Positions 17,179-26,767 of a stretch of DNA of 64,000 nt are shown here, piece by piece. The translations under genes and the position numbers were made by a program. Within the stretch, counting starts at the first letter, position 1. Each line of letters starts with the position of its first letter. Origin of the DNA: Membranihabitans maritimus (GTDB taxonomy: Bacteria > Bacteroidota > Bacteroidia > Chitinophagales > Saprospiraceae); the NCBI RefSeq assembly GCF_021729145.1, contig NZ_JAJSLW010000017.1, positions 1 to 64,000 of the forward strand, read 5' to 3'. The notes under the pieces are model-generated. The model was not told the DNA's origin. It saw only the letters and a list, made by a program, of their open reading frames with translations, and did not search any database.

Positions 17179-17223
17179 ATAAAAGAACTTTTTGAATACT
17201 TAAATAGTTAACACATTATAAGC

Positions 17224-17526
17224 ATGAAAACTATGTTACTGCAATTTAAAAATATAGGAGAAAGTTTGGGTACGCGAGTATTGGGAGCTAAAATTCGACA
17301 TCAGGTAGAACCAATGCTAAAGGGAGAGGAAATTATCATATTTGATTTCGAAGGGGTTCGTTTTATTTCGCATTCTTTTGCTGATGAATGTTTTGCTAAG
17401 CTCTTGAATAAATGGAGTATAAATGAGTTAAAACAAAAAACCACATTTGTTAATACTCCACCACGTATAAAAAAGACAATAGCTTTTACTTTCAAAGAGC
17501 ATATTGTACAGCAGTCCAAAGCTTAA
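17224..17526 (+). CDS. STAS-like (DUF4325) protein
   Basis: The protein is 100 aa and soluble. The pattern GTRVLGAKIRHQVEP, EEIIIFDFEGVRFISHSFADECFAKL matches the DUF4325/STAS-like family: a beta strand, FDFEGV, then a Ser/His-rich segment at the start of a helix where STAS proteins carry their phospho-acceptor. Such proteins are often paired with GHKL ATPases, as anti-sigma-factor antagonists pair with anti-sigma kinases. Here the GHKL gene is immediately upstream on the same strand. The target of the pair is not visible from the sequence. Confidence 0.78.
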   Translation: MKTMLLQFKNIGESLGTRVLGAKIRHQVEPMLKGEEIIIFDFEGVRFISHSFADECFAKLLNKWSINELKQKTTFVNTPPRIKKTIAFTFKEHIVQQSKA

Positions 17527-17582
17527 TTCTTAGGAACCTTTTTGTTAATTTTGGTATAGGTTTTGTACGCTTCGTAAGCGCA

Positions 17583-17996
17583 ATGATAAAAAAAATCACA
17601 GCATATCTGCTTTTAATGACCTACTTGCTGGTGTCGACCGGCTTGTACGGTGCCGTACACTATTGCAGTGAACAATTTGTCTCAATATCATTATTTGATG
17701 TTGAAAAATCGGATGAGTGTAGTACATCCAAATGTTGTAAGGAAGCAGAAGAGAATACCGATGAAAAACCTTGTTGTGATACGGAATTATTTTCACTTGA
17801 TTTTGCGAGTGAACGGGTATTACTAAAGAGTACAAATAATCTTTCTTTCGACGGGGGAAGGAACATTGTTTTCGGTGATGAGTGTGAACCTACCGTATTT
17901 TATTCAGACCTTGAATCCGTCCAGGTGCTTTCCGATGGACCGCCTGTAAGGGTTCCTTCTTATATCCAAAATTGCGCTTTGGTGTTTTATGATTGA
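17583..17996 (+). CDS. HYC_CC_PP-family protein
   Basis: The protein is 137 aa. A signal peptide or N-terminal membrane anchor (residues ~1-24) leads to the family-defining HYC motif (VHYCSEQ), then KCCKEAEE and CCDTEL (two CC pairs) and a C-terminal PPVRVPSY (the PP motif). The family is named for these residues and occurs in Bacteroidota next to heavy-metal genes. The cysteines suggest metal binding in the periplasm. Here it opens a three-gene plus-strand cassette with an HMA-domain protein and a TonB-dependent receptor, supporting a role in copper or another soft metal. Confidence 0.8.
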   Translation: MIKKITAYLLLMTYLLVSTGLYGAVHYCSEQFVSISLFDVEKSDECSTSKCCKEAEENTDEKPCCDTELFSLDFASERVLLKSTNNLSFDGGRNIVFGDECEPTVFYSDLESVQVLSDGPPVRVPSYIQNCALVFYD

Positions 17997-18072
17997 TAGA
18001 TGTTGAAAAAAGAATCTGAACCAACAGGCAATCATTTTGTCTGATCATTTTTTCAATATCAAACTAAAAATC

Positions 18073-18432
18073 ATGAAATTATTATATAAAAGTTTATTAA
18101 TCCTACCTGTATTTTTTTTCGCTATTTCCATAGGGCAGGCCCAAAGTAAAAACATCCAGACAGACTCTGTTACTGTAAATGGTGTATGTGATATGTGCAA
18201 AGACCGAATTGAAGAAGCGGCTATCATAAAAGGAGTGAAAATGGCTGAATGGGATAAATATGCCCAGAAGTTGACAGTCCTTTACAAGCCAAAAAAGACA
18301 AACCTTCAGACCATATGTGCTGCTGTAGCCAAAGTGGGACATGATACTGATAAAGTCAAAGCTACCGAGGAGGCCTATGCTTCTCTACCTGACTGCTGTG
18401 CCTATCGCAACAGTGAATTGGAAGTACATTAA
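18073..18432 (+). CDS. Secreted heavy-metal-associated (HMA) domain protein
   Basis: The protein is 119 aa from ATG 18073, a start that gives a clean signal peptide (MKLLYKSLLILPVFFFAISIGQAQS). The mature part is an HMA/ferredoxin-like metal-binding domain with the metal motif VCDMCKDRIEEAA (CxxC), KGVKMAEWDKYAQKLTVLY and a C-terminal ICAAVAKVGHDTDKV. An extra CC near the C-terminus (LPDCCAYR) may also bind metal. It lies between the HYC_CC_PP gene and the TonB receptor gene, 10 bases from the latter's start. Confidence 0.85.
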   Translation: MKLLYKSLLILPVFFFAISIGQAQSKNIQTDSVTVNGVCDMCKDRIEEAAIIKGVKMAEWDKYAQKLTVLYKPKKTNLQTICAAVAKVGHDTDKVKATEEAYASLPDCCAYRNSELEVH

Positions 18433-18442
18433 AACCAGGGTA

Positions 18443-20677
18443 ATGAAAATTATAGCTTTTGCAATCCTTTGCCTGGGAATGGTCTGTTCCTATGGGCAAA
18501 GCAACACAGATGTCATTATCGGTAAGGTCTATGAACTGGATTCAGATACCAGAGACACTATTCCTTTGATAGGGGCGAATGTGGTATGGTTAGGCGACCA
18601 TTCCGGTACAGCTACGGATGTAAATGGTGCGTTTACCCTGAGGAAGAATACGGAGGTAGAAACTGTTGTCATTAGTTATACAGGATACCAGTCCGATACC
18701 ATTAAAGTGGGCAATCTGGATAAAATTTCAGTTCAGTTGTCCTCCGCTGTTACATTGGATGAAGTGAAAGTTCAATACCGGAAAAAGTCTTCAGAAGTAT
18801 CGATGATTGATCCGGTCAAAATGGAGAATATATCCGAAGAGGAACTTAGAAAAGCAGCTTGCTGTAATTTGAGTGAAAGCTTCGGTACCAGTCCGAGCGT
18901 AGATGTGTCATTTACCGATGCTGTTACGGGTACCCGGCAGATTAAGATGTTGGGGCTTGCAAGTGCCTATGCACAAATTACCCGTGAAAGTATGCCCAAT
19001 GTCCGGGGGCTGAGTAGTACCTATGGATTGACGTTTATACCGGGGCCCTGGGTAAGTTCTATGCAATTGAATAAGGGAACGGGAAGTGCTATCAATGGTT
19101 TTGAAAGTATTTCAGGGCAAATTAATGTCGAAATGAAAAAGCCTGAAAATATGGAAAAGCTGCACCTGAATGTCTATGGAAATGAAGGTGGTCGTATGGA
19201 AGGCAATGCCCTGTATTCCCAATCCATTGGTGAAAAATGGTCCACAGCTCTATTTTTACACGGTAAAATAAACCATCAGAAAAACGATAGGAATAATGAT
19301 GGATTCCTGGACAAACCTGTCGGTGATCACTTGATTGGATTAAACCGATGGAAGTATAATGGGACAGGAAATGTGCGAATGCAAATGGGGGTAAAGGCCA
19401 CCTATATAGATAATATTGGTGGGCAATCAACATTTGATCCGGAAAGCCCGGTTGCTTCCAATAGTTGGGGGATGACCAATAGGGTCAATCGCCTGGAGGG
19501 GTGGGCAAAAATTGGAATATTATCCCCGTTACCCTGGCAATCAATGGGGTTTCAGTTATCGGCCTCTTATCACGATCAGGAAAGTACTTTTGGTAATAAA
19601 GAGTATCTGGGAAAAGAAACTTCTCTTTATGCCAATTATATTTTTCAATCCATAGTATGGAATACCAACCATGGCATCAAACTAGGAGCCAGCTTCCAAT
19701 ATGACAAGCAGGATGAACAACTATTGGCTCAAGATTTACTTCGCGAGGAATGGGTCCCGGGCGTGTATGGGGAGTATTCCTATAAAGCACTCGATAATTT
19801 TGATTTGGTCGCAGGGATGAGGTGGGACCATAGCAATCGTTACGGTACCTTTTTTACGCCGAGGCTTCATTTGAGATATGCTATTACAGATCAATCTGTG
19901 TTGCGGGCATCTGTAGGCAGGGGCCAGCGAACAGCATCTGTCATAGCTGAAAATTTCGGTGCTTTATCGAGTTCACGTCAATGGATATTCGAAAATGCAA
20001 CCGGGTATAATTTGGGTTTTCAACCTGAAGTAGCCTGGAATTTTGGTATTAATTTTACACAAGGATTCAAATTGGATTACCGGGATGGAAGTATGACATT
20101 TGATTTGTACAGGACGGATTTTCAAAATCGTATAATAGCAGATTTTGATGAAAGCCCAGGGGAAATTCATTTTTATAACCTGGAAGGAAAATCTTTTTCC
20201 AATGTGTTTCAGGCACAATTGGACTATGAATTGGTACGCAATCTGGATTTGCGAATAGCATACCGATGGATAGATGCCAGGACCCGATTCGAGTCGGGGC
20301 TTCGGGAAATCCCATTAAATTCGAAAAACCGTGCTTTTGTAAACCTTGCTTATTCTACCTGGGATGAAAACTGGAAATTTGATGCTACATTGAATTGGCA
20401 AGGGGAAAAGAGGATTCCGGATACGGAGATCAATCCGGTTGAATACAGGTTGCCAGAATATTCCCCGGCATTCTATACCATCAATACCCAGGTTACCCGG
20501 ATAATTAATTCGGATATTGAGATTTATATCGGAGGAGAAAACATATTGAATTATGTGCAGGAGAATCCAATTATAGCGAGTGAAGATCCTTTTAGTGATT
20601 TTTTCGACGGGACGATGGTCTGGGGCCCGGTTTTTGGAAGGAATATTTATTTGGGGGCGCGGTATACAATTCCGTAA
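18443..20677 (+). CDS. TonB-dependent outer-membrane receptor
   Basis: The protein is 744 aa from ATG 18443, preferred over an upstream in-frame start because it begins a signal peptide (MKIIAFAILCLGMVCSYGQS). Residues ~22-110 are a carboxypeptidase-regulatory-like domain (GANVVWLGDHSGTATDVNGAFTLR). The plug (~130-260) includes ELRKAACCNLSESFGTSPSVDVS and TGSAINGFESISGQINVEMK. The rest is a 22-strand barrel ending in YLGARYTIP. The CC pair in the plug and the neighbours (HYC_CC_PP and HMA proteins) point to uptake of a metal or metal-bearing ligand. No ligand can be named from sequence. Confidence 0.9.
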   Translation: MKIIAFAILCLGMVCSYGQSNTDVIIGKVYELDSDTRDTIPLIGANVVWLGDHSGTATDVNGAFTLRKNTEVETVVISYTGYQSDTIKVGNLDKISVQLSSAVTLDEVKVQYRKKSSEVSMIDPVKMENISEEELRKAACCNLSESFGTSPSVDVSFTDAVTGTRQIKMLGLASAYAQITRESMPNVRGLSSTYGLTFIPGPWVSSMQLNKGTGSAINGFESISGQINVEMKKPENMEKLHLNVYGNEGGRMEGNALYSQSIGEKWSTALFLHGKINHQKNDRNNDGFLDKPVGDHLIGLNRWKYNGTGNVRMQMGVKATYIDNIGGQSTFDPESPVASNSWGMTNRVNRLEGWAKIGILSPLPWQSMGFQLSASYHDQESTFGNKEYLGKETSLYANYIFQSIVWNTNHGIKLGASFQYDKQDEQLLAQDLLREEWVPGVYGEYSYKALDNFDLVAGMRWDHSNRYGTFFTPRLHLRYAITDQSVLRASVGRGQRTASVIAENFGALSSSRQWIFENATGYNLGFQPEVAWNFGINFTQGFKLDYRDGSMTFDLYRTDFQNRIIADFDESPGEIHFYNLEGKSFSNVFQAQLDYELVRNLDLRIAYRWIDARTRFESGLREIPLNSKNRAFVNLAYSTWDENWKFDATLNWQGEKRIPDTEINPVEYRLPEYSPAFYTINTQVTRIINSDIEIYIGGENILNYVQENPIIASEDPFSDFFDGTMVWGPVFGRNIYLGARYTIP

Positions 20678-21105
20678 CGGTTTTATAGGTCCCGAATACA
20701 CGAATTAATCGCACTCCAAATACATTGGGGTGTTCACTGGACAATCATTATGCATTTTCCCGTAGGTCTCACGGACTCCCTGGGAGGATTTCAATGGGGT
20801 GCTATTTTTATATTCTTGTTAGCCCTTTTAGCTTTATGTCATGGGCATCCCATTGGGTTAATAATTATATTTGTATCCTTTTTCGGTTTCCCCGATTTAT
20901 ACATAAGATTAGCTTTGTGCAGGTGTGTAGCTTGAAAATGTTGTGATGAATATTACGGGATAAAGGGAAGGATACCAGCAAGGTATTGCCTCAGCGCATA
21001 ATCAAAATAAAGAGGCCGGTTTAACAAACAACCGGCCTCTTTAAATATTAGAAAGAATATTTACTGTGTACAACAGTCCGTAAAATTTGAAAATCTTTTT
21101 CTTGT
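20678..21105. other. Convergent intergenic region
   Basis: It lies between two convergent genes. A 61-codon hydrophobic frame (20750-20935) and overlapping frames are present but have no start context or family features; I do not call them. The strong terminator at 21009-21042 occupies the right part. Confidence 0.4.
21009..21042. terminator. Bidirectional terminator
   Basis: A perfect 13-bp stem, AAAGAGGCCGGTT (21009-21021) and AACCGGCCTCTTT (21030-21042), surrounds an 8-nt loop. The stem ends in A/T runs on both sides, so it can stop both the receptor transcript and the opposing giant-gene transcript. Confidence 0.88.
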
Positions 21106-24100
21106 TTATTTTATTAGCAATACATCTTCTCGTCTTTGGACTACGAGCCCGTCAATAAATTGGACTTTTACCAGGAGAAGATATAAGCCCGGATTAGCTC
21201 TTTGCCCTTTTACAGAACCATCCCACCCCGTTATTTGCGCTTCGGCAGGGTTGATATTTTCTTGTTGCCAAAGTAATCCACCATACCGGTCGTACACCTG
21301 AAATGATTGAATGGACTGCACTCCGGGACCTGGTATTACTGTTAGTAAATCATTGTTTCCATCGCCATTAGGAGTAAAGGCATTTGGTATACCGATATCC
21401 CTTTGTTTACGGACTAATACAAATATATCATTGGCTGCAGAGCATCCACGTGAGTCAGTGACTTCCAGTGTGATAAACATATTTTCTACCGCGGTAAATT
21501 CCAGTTCTTCCCGGGTCGTCGGTTCTGCAATTCCATCGGGAGACCAGATGTATTCTACTATTGAATTTTCGCCGTTAATGCGGGCAGAAACTTCGGCTGT
21601 TTGTCCCAAGGGTACCTGCAATGTATCGGGTTGGTCGAACTGAATATTGATCGGGTTGGGTTCACGCACAGTAATGGCTGTGGAAGCTGAGCATAAATTT
21701 TCATCAAACACAGTCACCGTATGGCTTCCTCCCAAAATGTCGACGGATTGTCCCAAAGGACTGGGTACACCGCCGTCAACGGAAAATTGATATTGAGTGT
21801 TGGTCCCTCCACTGGCATTTTGGATCGTCAGGGAAGTGGTATACCCAAAACAGGCAGGTTCTTCTATTGGAGGAACAGTAAATGAGATGGGTTCCGGTTC
21901 CATTAATTGGTATTGGGTGGTGGCCCGGCATCCCCGGTCATCAGTTAAAGCAAAATTATAATTCCCGGCTACGGCGTTCTCTATCACCAGTGAATCGGTA
22001 GTGTTGGCACCTCCACTATAAGAGTATCGGACTTCAATATCCCCGGGTGTGCCACCGATCATATCCAGGACAATGACACCATTGGAGTCTCCTTCACAGG
22101 AGGGAAGCACTATTTGGTCTTCAAGGACCGCTACACTGAGTTCTTCGGGTTCTTCAATTTCGAAATTGAGTTCAATGGCAGGGCATGGGTTAAATGCAGG
22201 GTCAGTTTCGTCTGTAATGATGACCCTGTAACTATTAGCCGGAAGGTCATACAATCTATTGGCGAATTGGCTTGGTGGACCGGAAATGTGTTCCCAATCA
22301 AAGTTGAAACCTGCTCCTCCACCTCCTTCTATGTCAATTAAAATAGAACCGTCATCTTCACCAAAACAGCTAATATCTGTTACAGTAGTGTCTATTTGTA
22401 CAAGTCTTTGAAAATCAACATTGAAATTGGTATCTATTACCAGGCAATCTTCGTTATATATTTTTAAGTTGTGGGTTTCGTCGTCAAATACCCTGTAGTC
22501 TGATTGTCCCACTTGCAAAGGACCATTGTCCCACGAGAAGTCATAATTATTAATGGGTTGGTTTAAATAAGCTATTACAATAGCATCCGGTGAAGAACAT
22601 TCATCGACGACGGTTGATTCGAACCGGGTAATATATACTCCTCCTGATTGAGATCGTACATAAATGCTATCCCGGATAGGTTCGCATGTTTCATCCGTTG
22701 AAGTGAGGGTGAAAGGGTAGTATCCGGGACTGGTGACGGTAATTATTTCCGTGTCTTCTCCCGTATCCCATTCCAGGGATTCATAATCGCTTTGGATACT
22801 GATTCCCGCCTCTACTGAACTTCCCGGGTCACATGGAATTTCACTTTCGATTTTGGAGTACACTACACCAGGTGATAATGTAAATTCACTCGTAATACTA
22901 CAGCCCGTTCCCTGGCTGGTAACAGTAACGGAATAAGTGCCCGGTTCCAAATCGGTTAAGTCTTCGGTGTTGGGGAAAAAGTCACTTGGGTCTTCGCTAC
23001 TCCAGTCAAAATCGTAGTTGCCGGTAGTGGGTGTGACTGTTAAATCTATAGAACCTGTTCCACCGGCATCACAACTTACAGGATTGACAGTAGCATCAAG
23101 TAATAGGTTTTCGCTTATATTTTCGATGGTGAAATCATGGTTAAAGGCACCGCAATCGCCCGTTATTTGTATTGTGTAATCACCCGGATCCAATTCCCGA
23201 AGCCAAATTTGTCCCTGGCTTTGATTAGCTATATAGGCGCCGGTAAAAATATTGCCATTGTAGTATACTTCGACATCTTCCCAGACGGGTGTATTTTCAC
23301 TTTCTACATAAATCCTGTATTCCCCACCTTCTGAATTATTACATCCAATATCGCGATGCGTAGTATCTCTGAAAGTAAAGCTTTGCATGGCCATATCCAC
23401 ATCAAAATTTACGGGTATCGAACATCCTGCATCATCTGTTACAATGTAGGACGTTTGGGGTAAAAATTCCAGGTTGATTTCCCTGTCTGTTGTTTCTTCA
23501 AATCCGGACCTGGTAACCGTATAAGGACCATTTCCTCCCGAAATATTTATGGTAGCTTCTCCCGGGGTCCCGCTACATCCGGGGTCAGTAGTTATCGTTT
23601 GTGCTATAGACAATTGCCTGTCTGTCGGCATGGTCTGGTTCAGCGGTTTAGAACAATTATTTTGGTCCGTAATAATTACAGCTACCTCTCCGCCTGCTAT
23701 ATTGTTTAATGTATCAATATTGTAATATTTCTGATTATTATAGGTCCATTCTATATCAAAGTTATCCGTGTTAATATCTTCAATGTATACTTTTCCATTG
23801 GGGTCGAAAGAACTACAGGTATTTCGTTCGAAGGCTAATCTATATTCGAAATTTTCACCTCCAATAGTAATGTTTTTCGATATAGAGATATTACTATCAT
23901 CTGTAATTTCTAATGTGTAATTACCCCCGGCCAGATTATTTATATTAAAAGTATCGTTTTGCGTGGTACCATTCCTTGGGTCCGGTCCTCTTAATGTGTA
24001 TGTATAAGGAGCCTTTCCGCCAAATATATTAATGTTTAAGCTCGATGAATTGCCTGCTTCGTTCGTACAACTGGAATAGGCAAAGTCCAGGTCTCCCGAT

Positions 24101-25407
24101 GGAACAACGGTTATGATTCCAGGAATTGTAGTAAATGGTAAGTTTTGTATATCCCCATCTGCAAAATCAATACTGGTAGTTGAGTATTTTTGAAAAAATA
24201 ATTCGGTTGATTCGCCTACACTTCCCACTACGTTAAAGCACATTTCGAACAAAATTCCATTATCCTCAATGTCGATTCCATCTCCTACCCCCGTCGAAAA
24301 CCAGAGGGCAATTAAAATGCCCTGATCAGCAAAATTTTCATTGTAATTACTACCTGGTGCAAAATCCGAAAGGATGGGATTACTATTCATAATCGAACTA
24401 TATTCCAGTACGGAAGGATCCCATTTAATAGGAAACTGAAACCCTCCAATATTAGTAAAATCCGAAACCCGTACAGGTATACAAATTTGGCTGCCTTCTT
24501 CCACTGTAGTATCTGGGAATGAGATTTCTACGGTTGTCGCACCGGCTGCAAACGATAAATTAAAGGTTCTTGCACACCCCTGATTATCAGAGATCGTTAA
24601 TTGGTAACCGTTATTCGGATCAATGTCAGAATAATCAAAACTATTACCAGAGCCTGATAAATTTATACTTTCATTTGTTGATGTGTTCAACAAATTAACT
24701 GTGTATTCACTACCATCTAATGCGGGTAAACCACCCGTTATGTCAATAGTCCCGGCAGTCTCTGATGTTTTATTGACCGTGTAAGTCAATGGCCCCAGGT
24801 AAGTGATCGCAAATGCGCTTCCGGTATTGACATGGGTACAGGCATCGTTTCCTGTTGCCTCGAAAAAATCTTCGGGATTGGATGATCCTGCATTGGCATT
24901 ATGTACCGTAATAGGTACAAACCAAAGGGTTTGTGGAGCATTTAGACCAGCCGCAGTGAGGAAAGAACCGTCATTGACGGCTGTGAAATTGCCATTCGCA
25001 TCTGCCTGTGCTACGATCATGGCTCCGCTTTCGTTTGTGAGGAGGTTTTCCAAATCGAATAATGCATTGGAATTTACAATTTCCGGGGATGTAGTCGGCT
25101 GATTTGTAAAGACAGCGTACCGAATTCCGGCAGGTGTCGAGGCATCAGGGTCCTCATCCAGGTTGAAATCCCCATCGTGCTGGACACTGACTCCCTGCCC
25201 ATAGCAGAGCGTAATATTTCCTTCACTATCCAATGAAGCTCCATTGGAAAATGGTCTCAAAGCTGCGTTGCCTGCATTGATTTGTGTACAATTTGCTCGT
25301 GTACCAATGCTTGGTGTTTCTCGGGGTGCTATGAATTCCGGTTGTTGGGCGAATAGGCTGTTTAACGAAATTAATAGTATGACTATTAGTTTGTTATATA
25401 TTTTCAT
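21106..25407 (-). CDS. Giant cohesin/SprB-repeat T9SS cargo protein
   Basis: The protein is 1433 aa from ATG 25407, which gives a signal peptide (MKIYNKLIVILLISLNSLFAQ); an upstream in-frame start adds ten residues of no obvious use. Residues ~290-430 resemble a cohesin domain (GSQICIPVRVSDFTNIGGFQFPIKWDPSVLEYS). The long middle consists of repeated SprB-type Ig-like units, each with G-PY/YDFSW, L-PG-Y-V-V-D and C-aromatic signatures. The end is a type B T9SS domain (IPNAFTPNGDGNND..., VYDRYGGLLW, WDGSVKGQRANPGLYLL). This is a surface adhesin-like protein. The cohesin fold could bind a partner, but no dockerin protein is seen here. Confidence 0.88.
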   Translation of the reverse strand: MKIYNKLIVILLISLNSLFAQQPEFIAPRETPSIGTRANCTQINAGNAALRPFSNGASLDSEGNITLCYGQGVSVQHDGDFNLDEDPDASTPAGIRYAVFTNQPTTSPEIVNSNALFDLENLLTNESGAMIVAQADANGNFTAVNDGSFLTAAGLNAPQTLWFVPITVHNANAGSSNPEDFFEATGNDACTHVNTGSAFAITYLGPLTYTVNKTSETAGTIDITGGLPALDGSEYTVNLLNTSTNESINLSGSGNSFDYSDIDPNNGYQLTISDNQGCARTFNLSFAAGATTVEISFPDTTVEEGSQICIPVRVSDFTNIGGFQFPIKWDPSVLEYSSIMNSNPILSDFAPGSNYNENFADQGILIALWFSTGVGDGIDIEDNGILFEMCFNVVGSVGESTELFFQKYSTTSIDFADGDIQNLPFTTIPGIITVVPSGDLDFAYSSCTNEAGNSSSLNINIFGGKAPYTYTLRGPDPRNGTTQNDTFNINNLAGGNYTLEITDDSNISISKNITIGGENFEYRLAFERNTCSSFDPNGKVYIEDINTDNFDIEWTYNNQKYYNIDTLNNIAGGEVAVIITDQNNCSKPLNQTMPTDRQLSIAQTITTDPGCSGTPGEATINISGGNGPYTVTRSGFEETTDREINLEFLPQTSYIVTDDAGCSIPVNFDVDMAMQSFTFRDTTHRDIGCNNSEGGEYRIYVESENTPVWEDVEVYYNGNIFTGAYIANQSQGQIWLRELDPGDYTIQITGDCGAFNHDFTIENISENLLLDATVNPVSCDAGGTGSIDLTVTPTTGNYDFDWSSEDPSDFFPNTEDLTDLEPGTYSVTVTSQGTGCSITSEFTLSPGVVYSKIESEIPCDPGSSVEAGISIQSDYESLEWDTGEDTEIITVTSPGYYPFTLTSTDETCEPIRDSIYVRSQSGGVYITRFESTVVDECSSPDAIVIAYLNQPINNYDFSWDNGPLQVGQSDYRVFDDETHNLKIYNEDCLVIDTNFNVDFQRLVQIDTTVTDISCFGEDDGSILIDIEGGGGAGFNFDWEHISGPPSQFANRLYDLPANSYRVIITDETDPAFNPCPAIELNFEIEEPEELSVAVLEDQIVLPSCEGDSNGVIVLDMIGGTPGDIEVRYSYSGGANTTDSLVIENAVAGNYNFALTDDRGCRATTQYQLMEPEPISFTVPPIEEPACFGYTTSLTIQNASGGTNTQYQFSVDGGVPSPLGQSVDILGGSHTVTVFDENLCSASTAITVREPNPINIQFDQPDTLQVPLGQTAEVSARINGENSIVEYIWSPDGIAEPTTREELEFTAVENMFITLEVTDSRGCSAANDIFVLVRKQRDIGIPNAFTPNGDGNNDLLTVIPGPGVQSIQSFQVYDRYGGLLWQQENINPAEAQITGWDGSVKGQRANPGLYLLLVKVQFIDGLVVQRREDVLLIK

Positions 25408-25731
25408 ACAGTTTATATCAAGTATTTGAGTGCACAAATATAGATCAATAGTTTGTACTGAACTAACTAAGAAACGCCTTTCGCAAATCTTTAGTACGAA
25501 AATGACAGGTTTTAATACGAAGAATTGAAAATTTGGTTCTTTACATGGGATTTGATTCTAATGGACATTTAAATTGTTTTAAAATAGATGATTATAGATA
25601 TATAACTATCTTAATGTGAATGTGTTGGCAAAATTAATTAATAGTATTCGATCGTCTTCACTCGATTTTATCAATGTTCTATGCACTAAATTTTTTACCT
25701 TGCACCCGGAAATTTAAACTGAAAAAATATT
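25408..25731. other. Divergent intergenic region upstream of fabH
   Basis: AT-rich DNA between divergent genes; no RNA or ORF was recognised. Near 25696-25703 TACCTTGC resembles the -7 box of a Bacteroidota promoter with mismatches, and would serve the fabH-efp-acc block. Confidence 0.4.
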
Positions 25732-26730
25732 ATGGCTAAATACAAAGCAGCCATTACTGGAATAGGGGGATTTGTTCCCGAGACAAAATTAACGAATTTT
25801 GATCTCGAAAAAATGGTTGAGACCAATGACGAGTGGATCGTCTCCCGGACCGGAATAAAGGAGCGCAGGATCTTTAGAGAGCCCGGTAAAGCTTCATCAG
25901 ATATGGCAACTTATGCAGTTAAGGAACTCCTTGAAAAAACAGGGACGAATCCCGAAGAAATCGACGTAGTTATTTGTGCTACGGTAACGCCTGATATGCA
26001 ATTTCCGGATACGGCAAATACCATTGCACTTAAAATTGGTGCGAAAAATGCATGGGGATTTGATCTTGGGGCGGCTTGTTCCGGATTTCTATTTGGTTTG
26101 ACCACAGGGTCCAGGTTTATAGAATCAGGAGCTTATAAGAAAGTATTGGTTATTGGCGTAGATATGATGTCTTCTATAATAAACTATAAAGATAGGACAA
26201 CGTGTATACTATTTGGGGATGGAGCGGGATGTGTTTTGTTGGAACCCAGTAAAAATGAATATGGCTTTGAGGATGCGGACTTACACGGAGACGGGAGTGG
26301 AGCAAAGTTCTTGAATATGAAAGCTGGTGGGTCTCTCCATCCGGCCTCAGAAGACACTGTCAAGAACCGAGACCACTATGTATTTCAGGATGGTAGACCG
26401 GTATTCAAGGCTGCAGTGAGCGGAATGCGTGCTACGACCCTTAAAGTATTGAATCGAAATAATATTACAAAAGATGATATAGATTGGGTTGTTCCCCATC
26501 AGGCCAATATGAGAATTATTAACAGTTTGGCGGATTATCTTGAAGTGCCCAAGGAAAAGGTGATGACCAATATTGAAAGATATGGGAATACTACGGCTGC
26601 CACATTGCCATTATGTTTGTGGGATTACGAGAAAAAACTCAGTAAGGGAGATAAATTGATATTTACAGCTTTCGGAGGAGGATTTACCTGGGGTACCGTA
26701 TATTTGACCTGGTCCTATGATTCAAATTAA
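25732..26730 (+). CDS. fabH: 3-oxoacyl-ACP synthase III (FabH)
   Basis: The protein is 332 aa, the usual length. The catalytic triad is present: Cys116 (AACSGFLFG), His256 (VPHQANMRI) and Asn286 (YGNTTAATLP). The N-terminal ITGIGGFVPETKLTNFDLEKMVETNDEWIVSRTGIKERR is typical. It condenses acetyl-CoA or branched acyl-CoA with malonyl-ACP, starting fatty acid synthesis in the cytoplasm. It heads a plus-strand block with efp, accB and accC; the last two make malonyl-CoA, so the grouping is functional. Confidence 0.95.
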   Translation: MAKYKAAITGIGGFVPETKLTNFDLEKMVETNDEWIVSRTGIKERRIFREPGKASSDMATYAVKELLEKTGTNPEEIDVVICATVTPDMQFPDTANTIALKIGAKNAWGFDLGAACSGFLFGLTTGSRFIESGAYKKVLVIGVDMMSSIINYKDRTTCILFGDGAGCVLLEPSKNEYGFEDADLHGDGSGAKFLNMKAGGSLHPASEDTVKNRDHYVFQDGRPVFKAAVSGMRATTLKVLNRNNITKDDIDWVVPHQANMRIINSLADYLEVPKEKVMTNIERYGNTTAATLPLCLWDYEKKLSKGDKLIFTAFGGGFTWGTVYLTWSYDSN

Positions 26731-26767
26731 TTTATTATTTTGTAACCATTAGAATAAAAGCTGATTT

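Noticed and set aside
20725-20946. Small hydrophobic ORFs between convergent genes
   Set aside because: Overlapping frames of similar length and no conserved features; lie beside the terminator.
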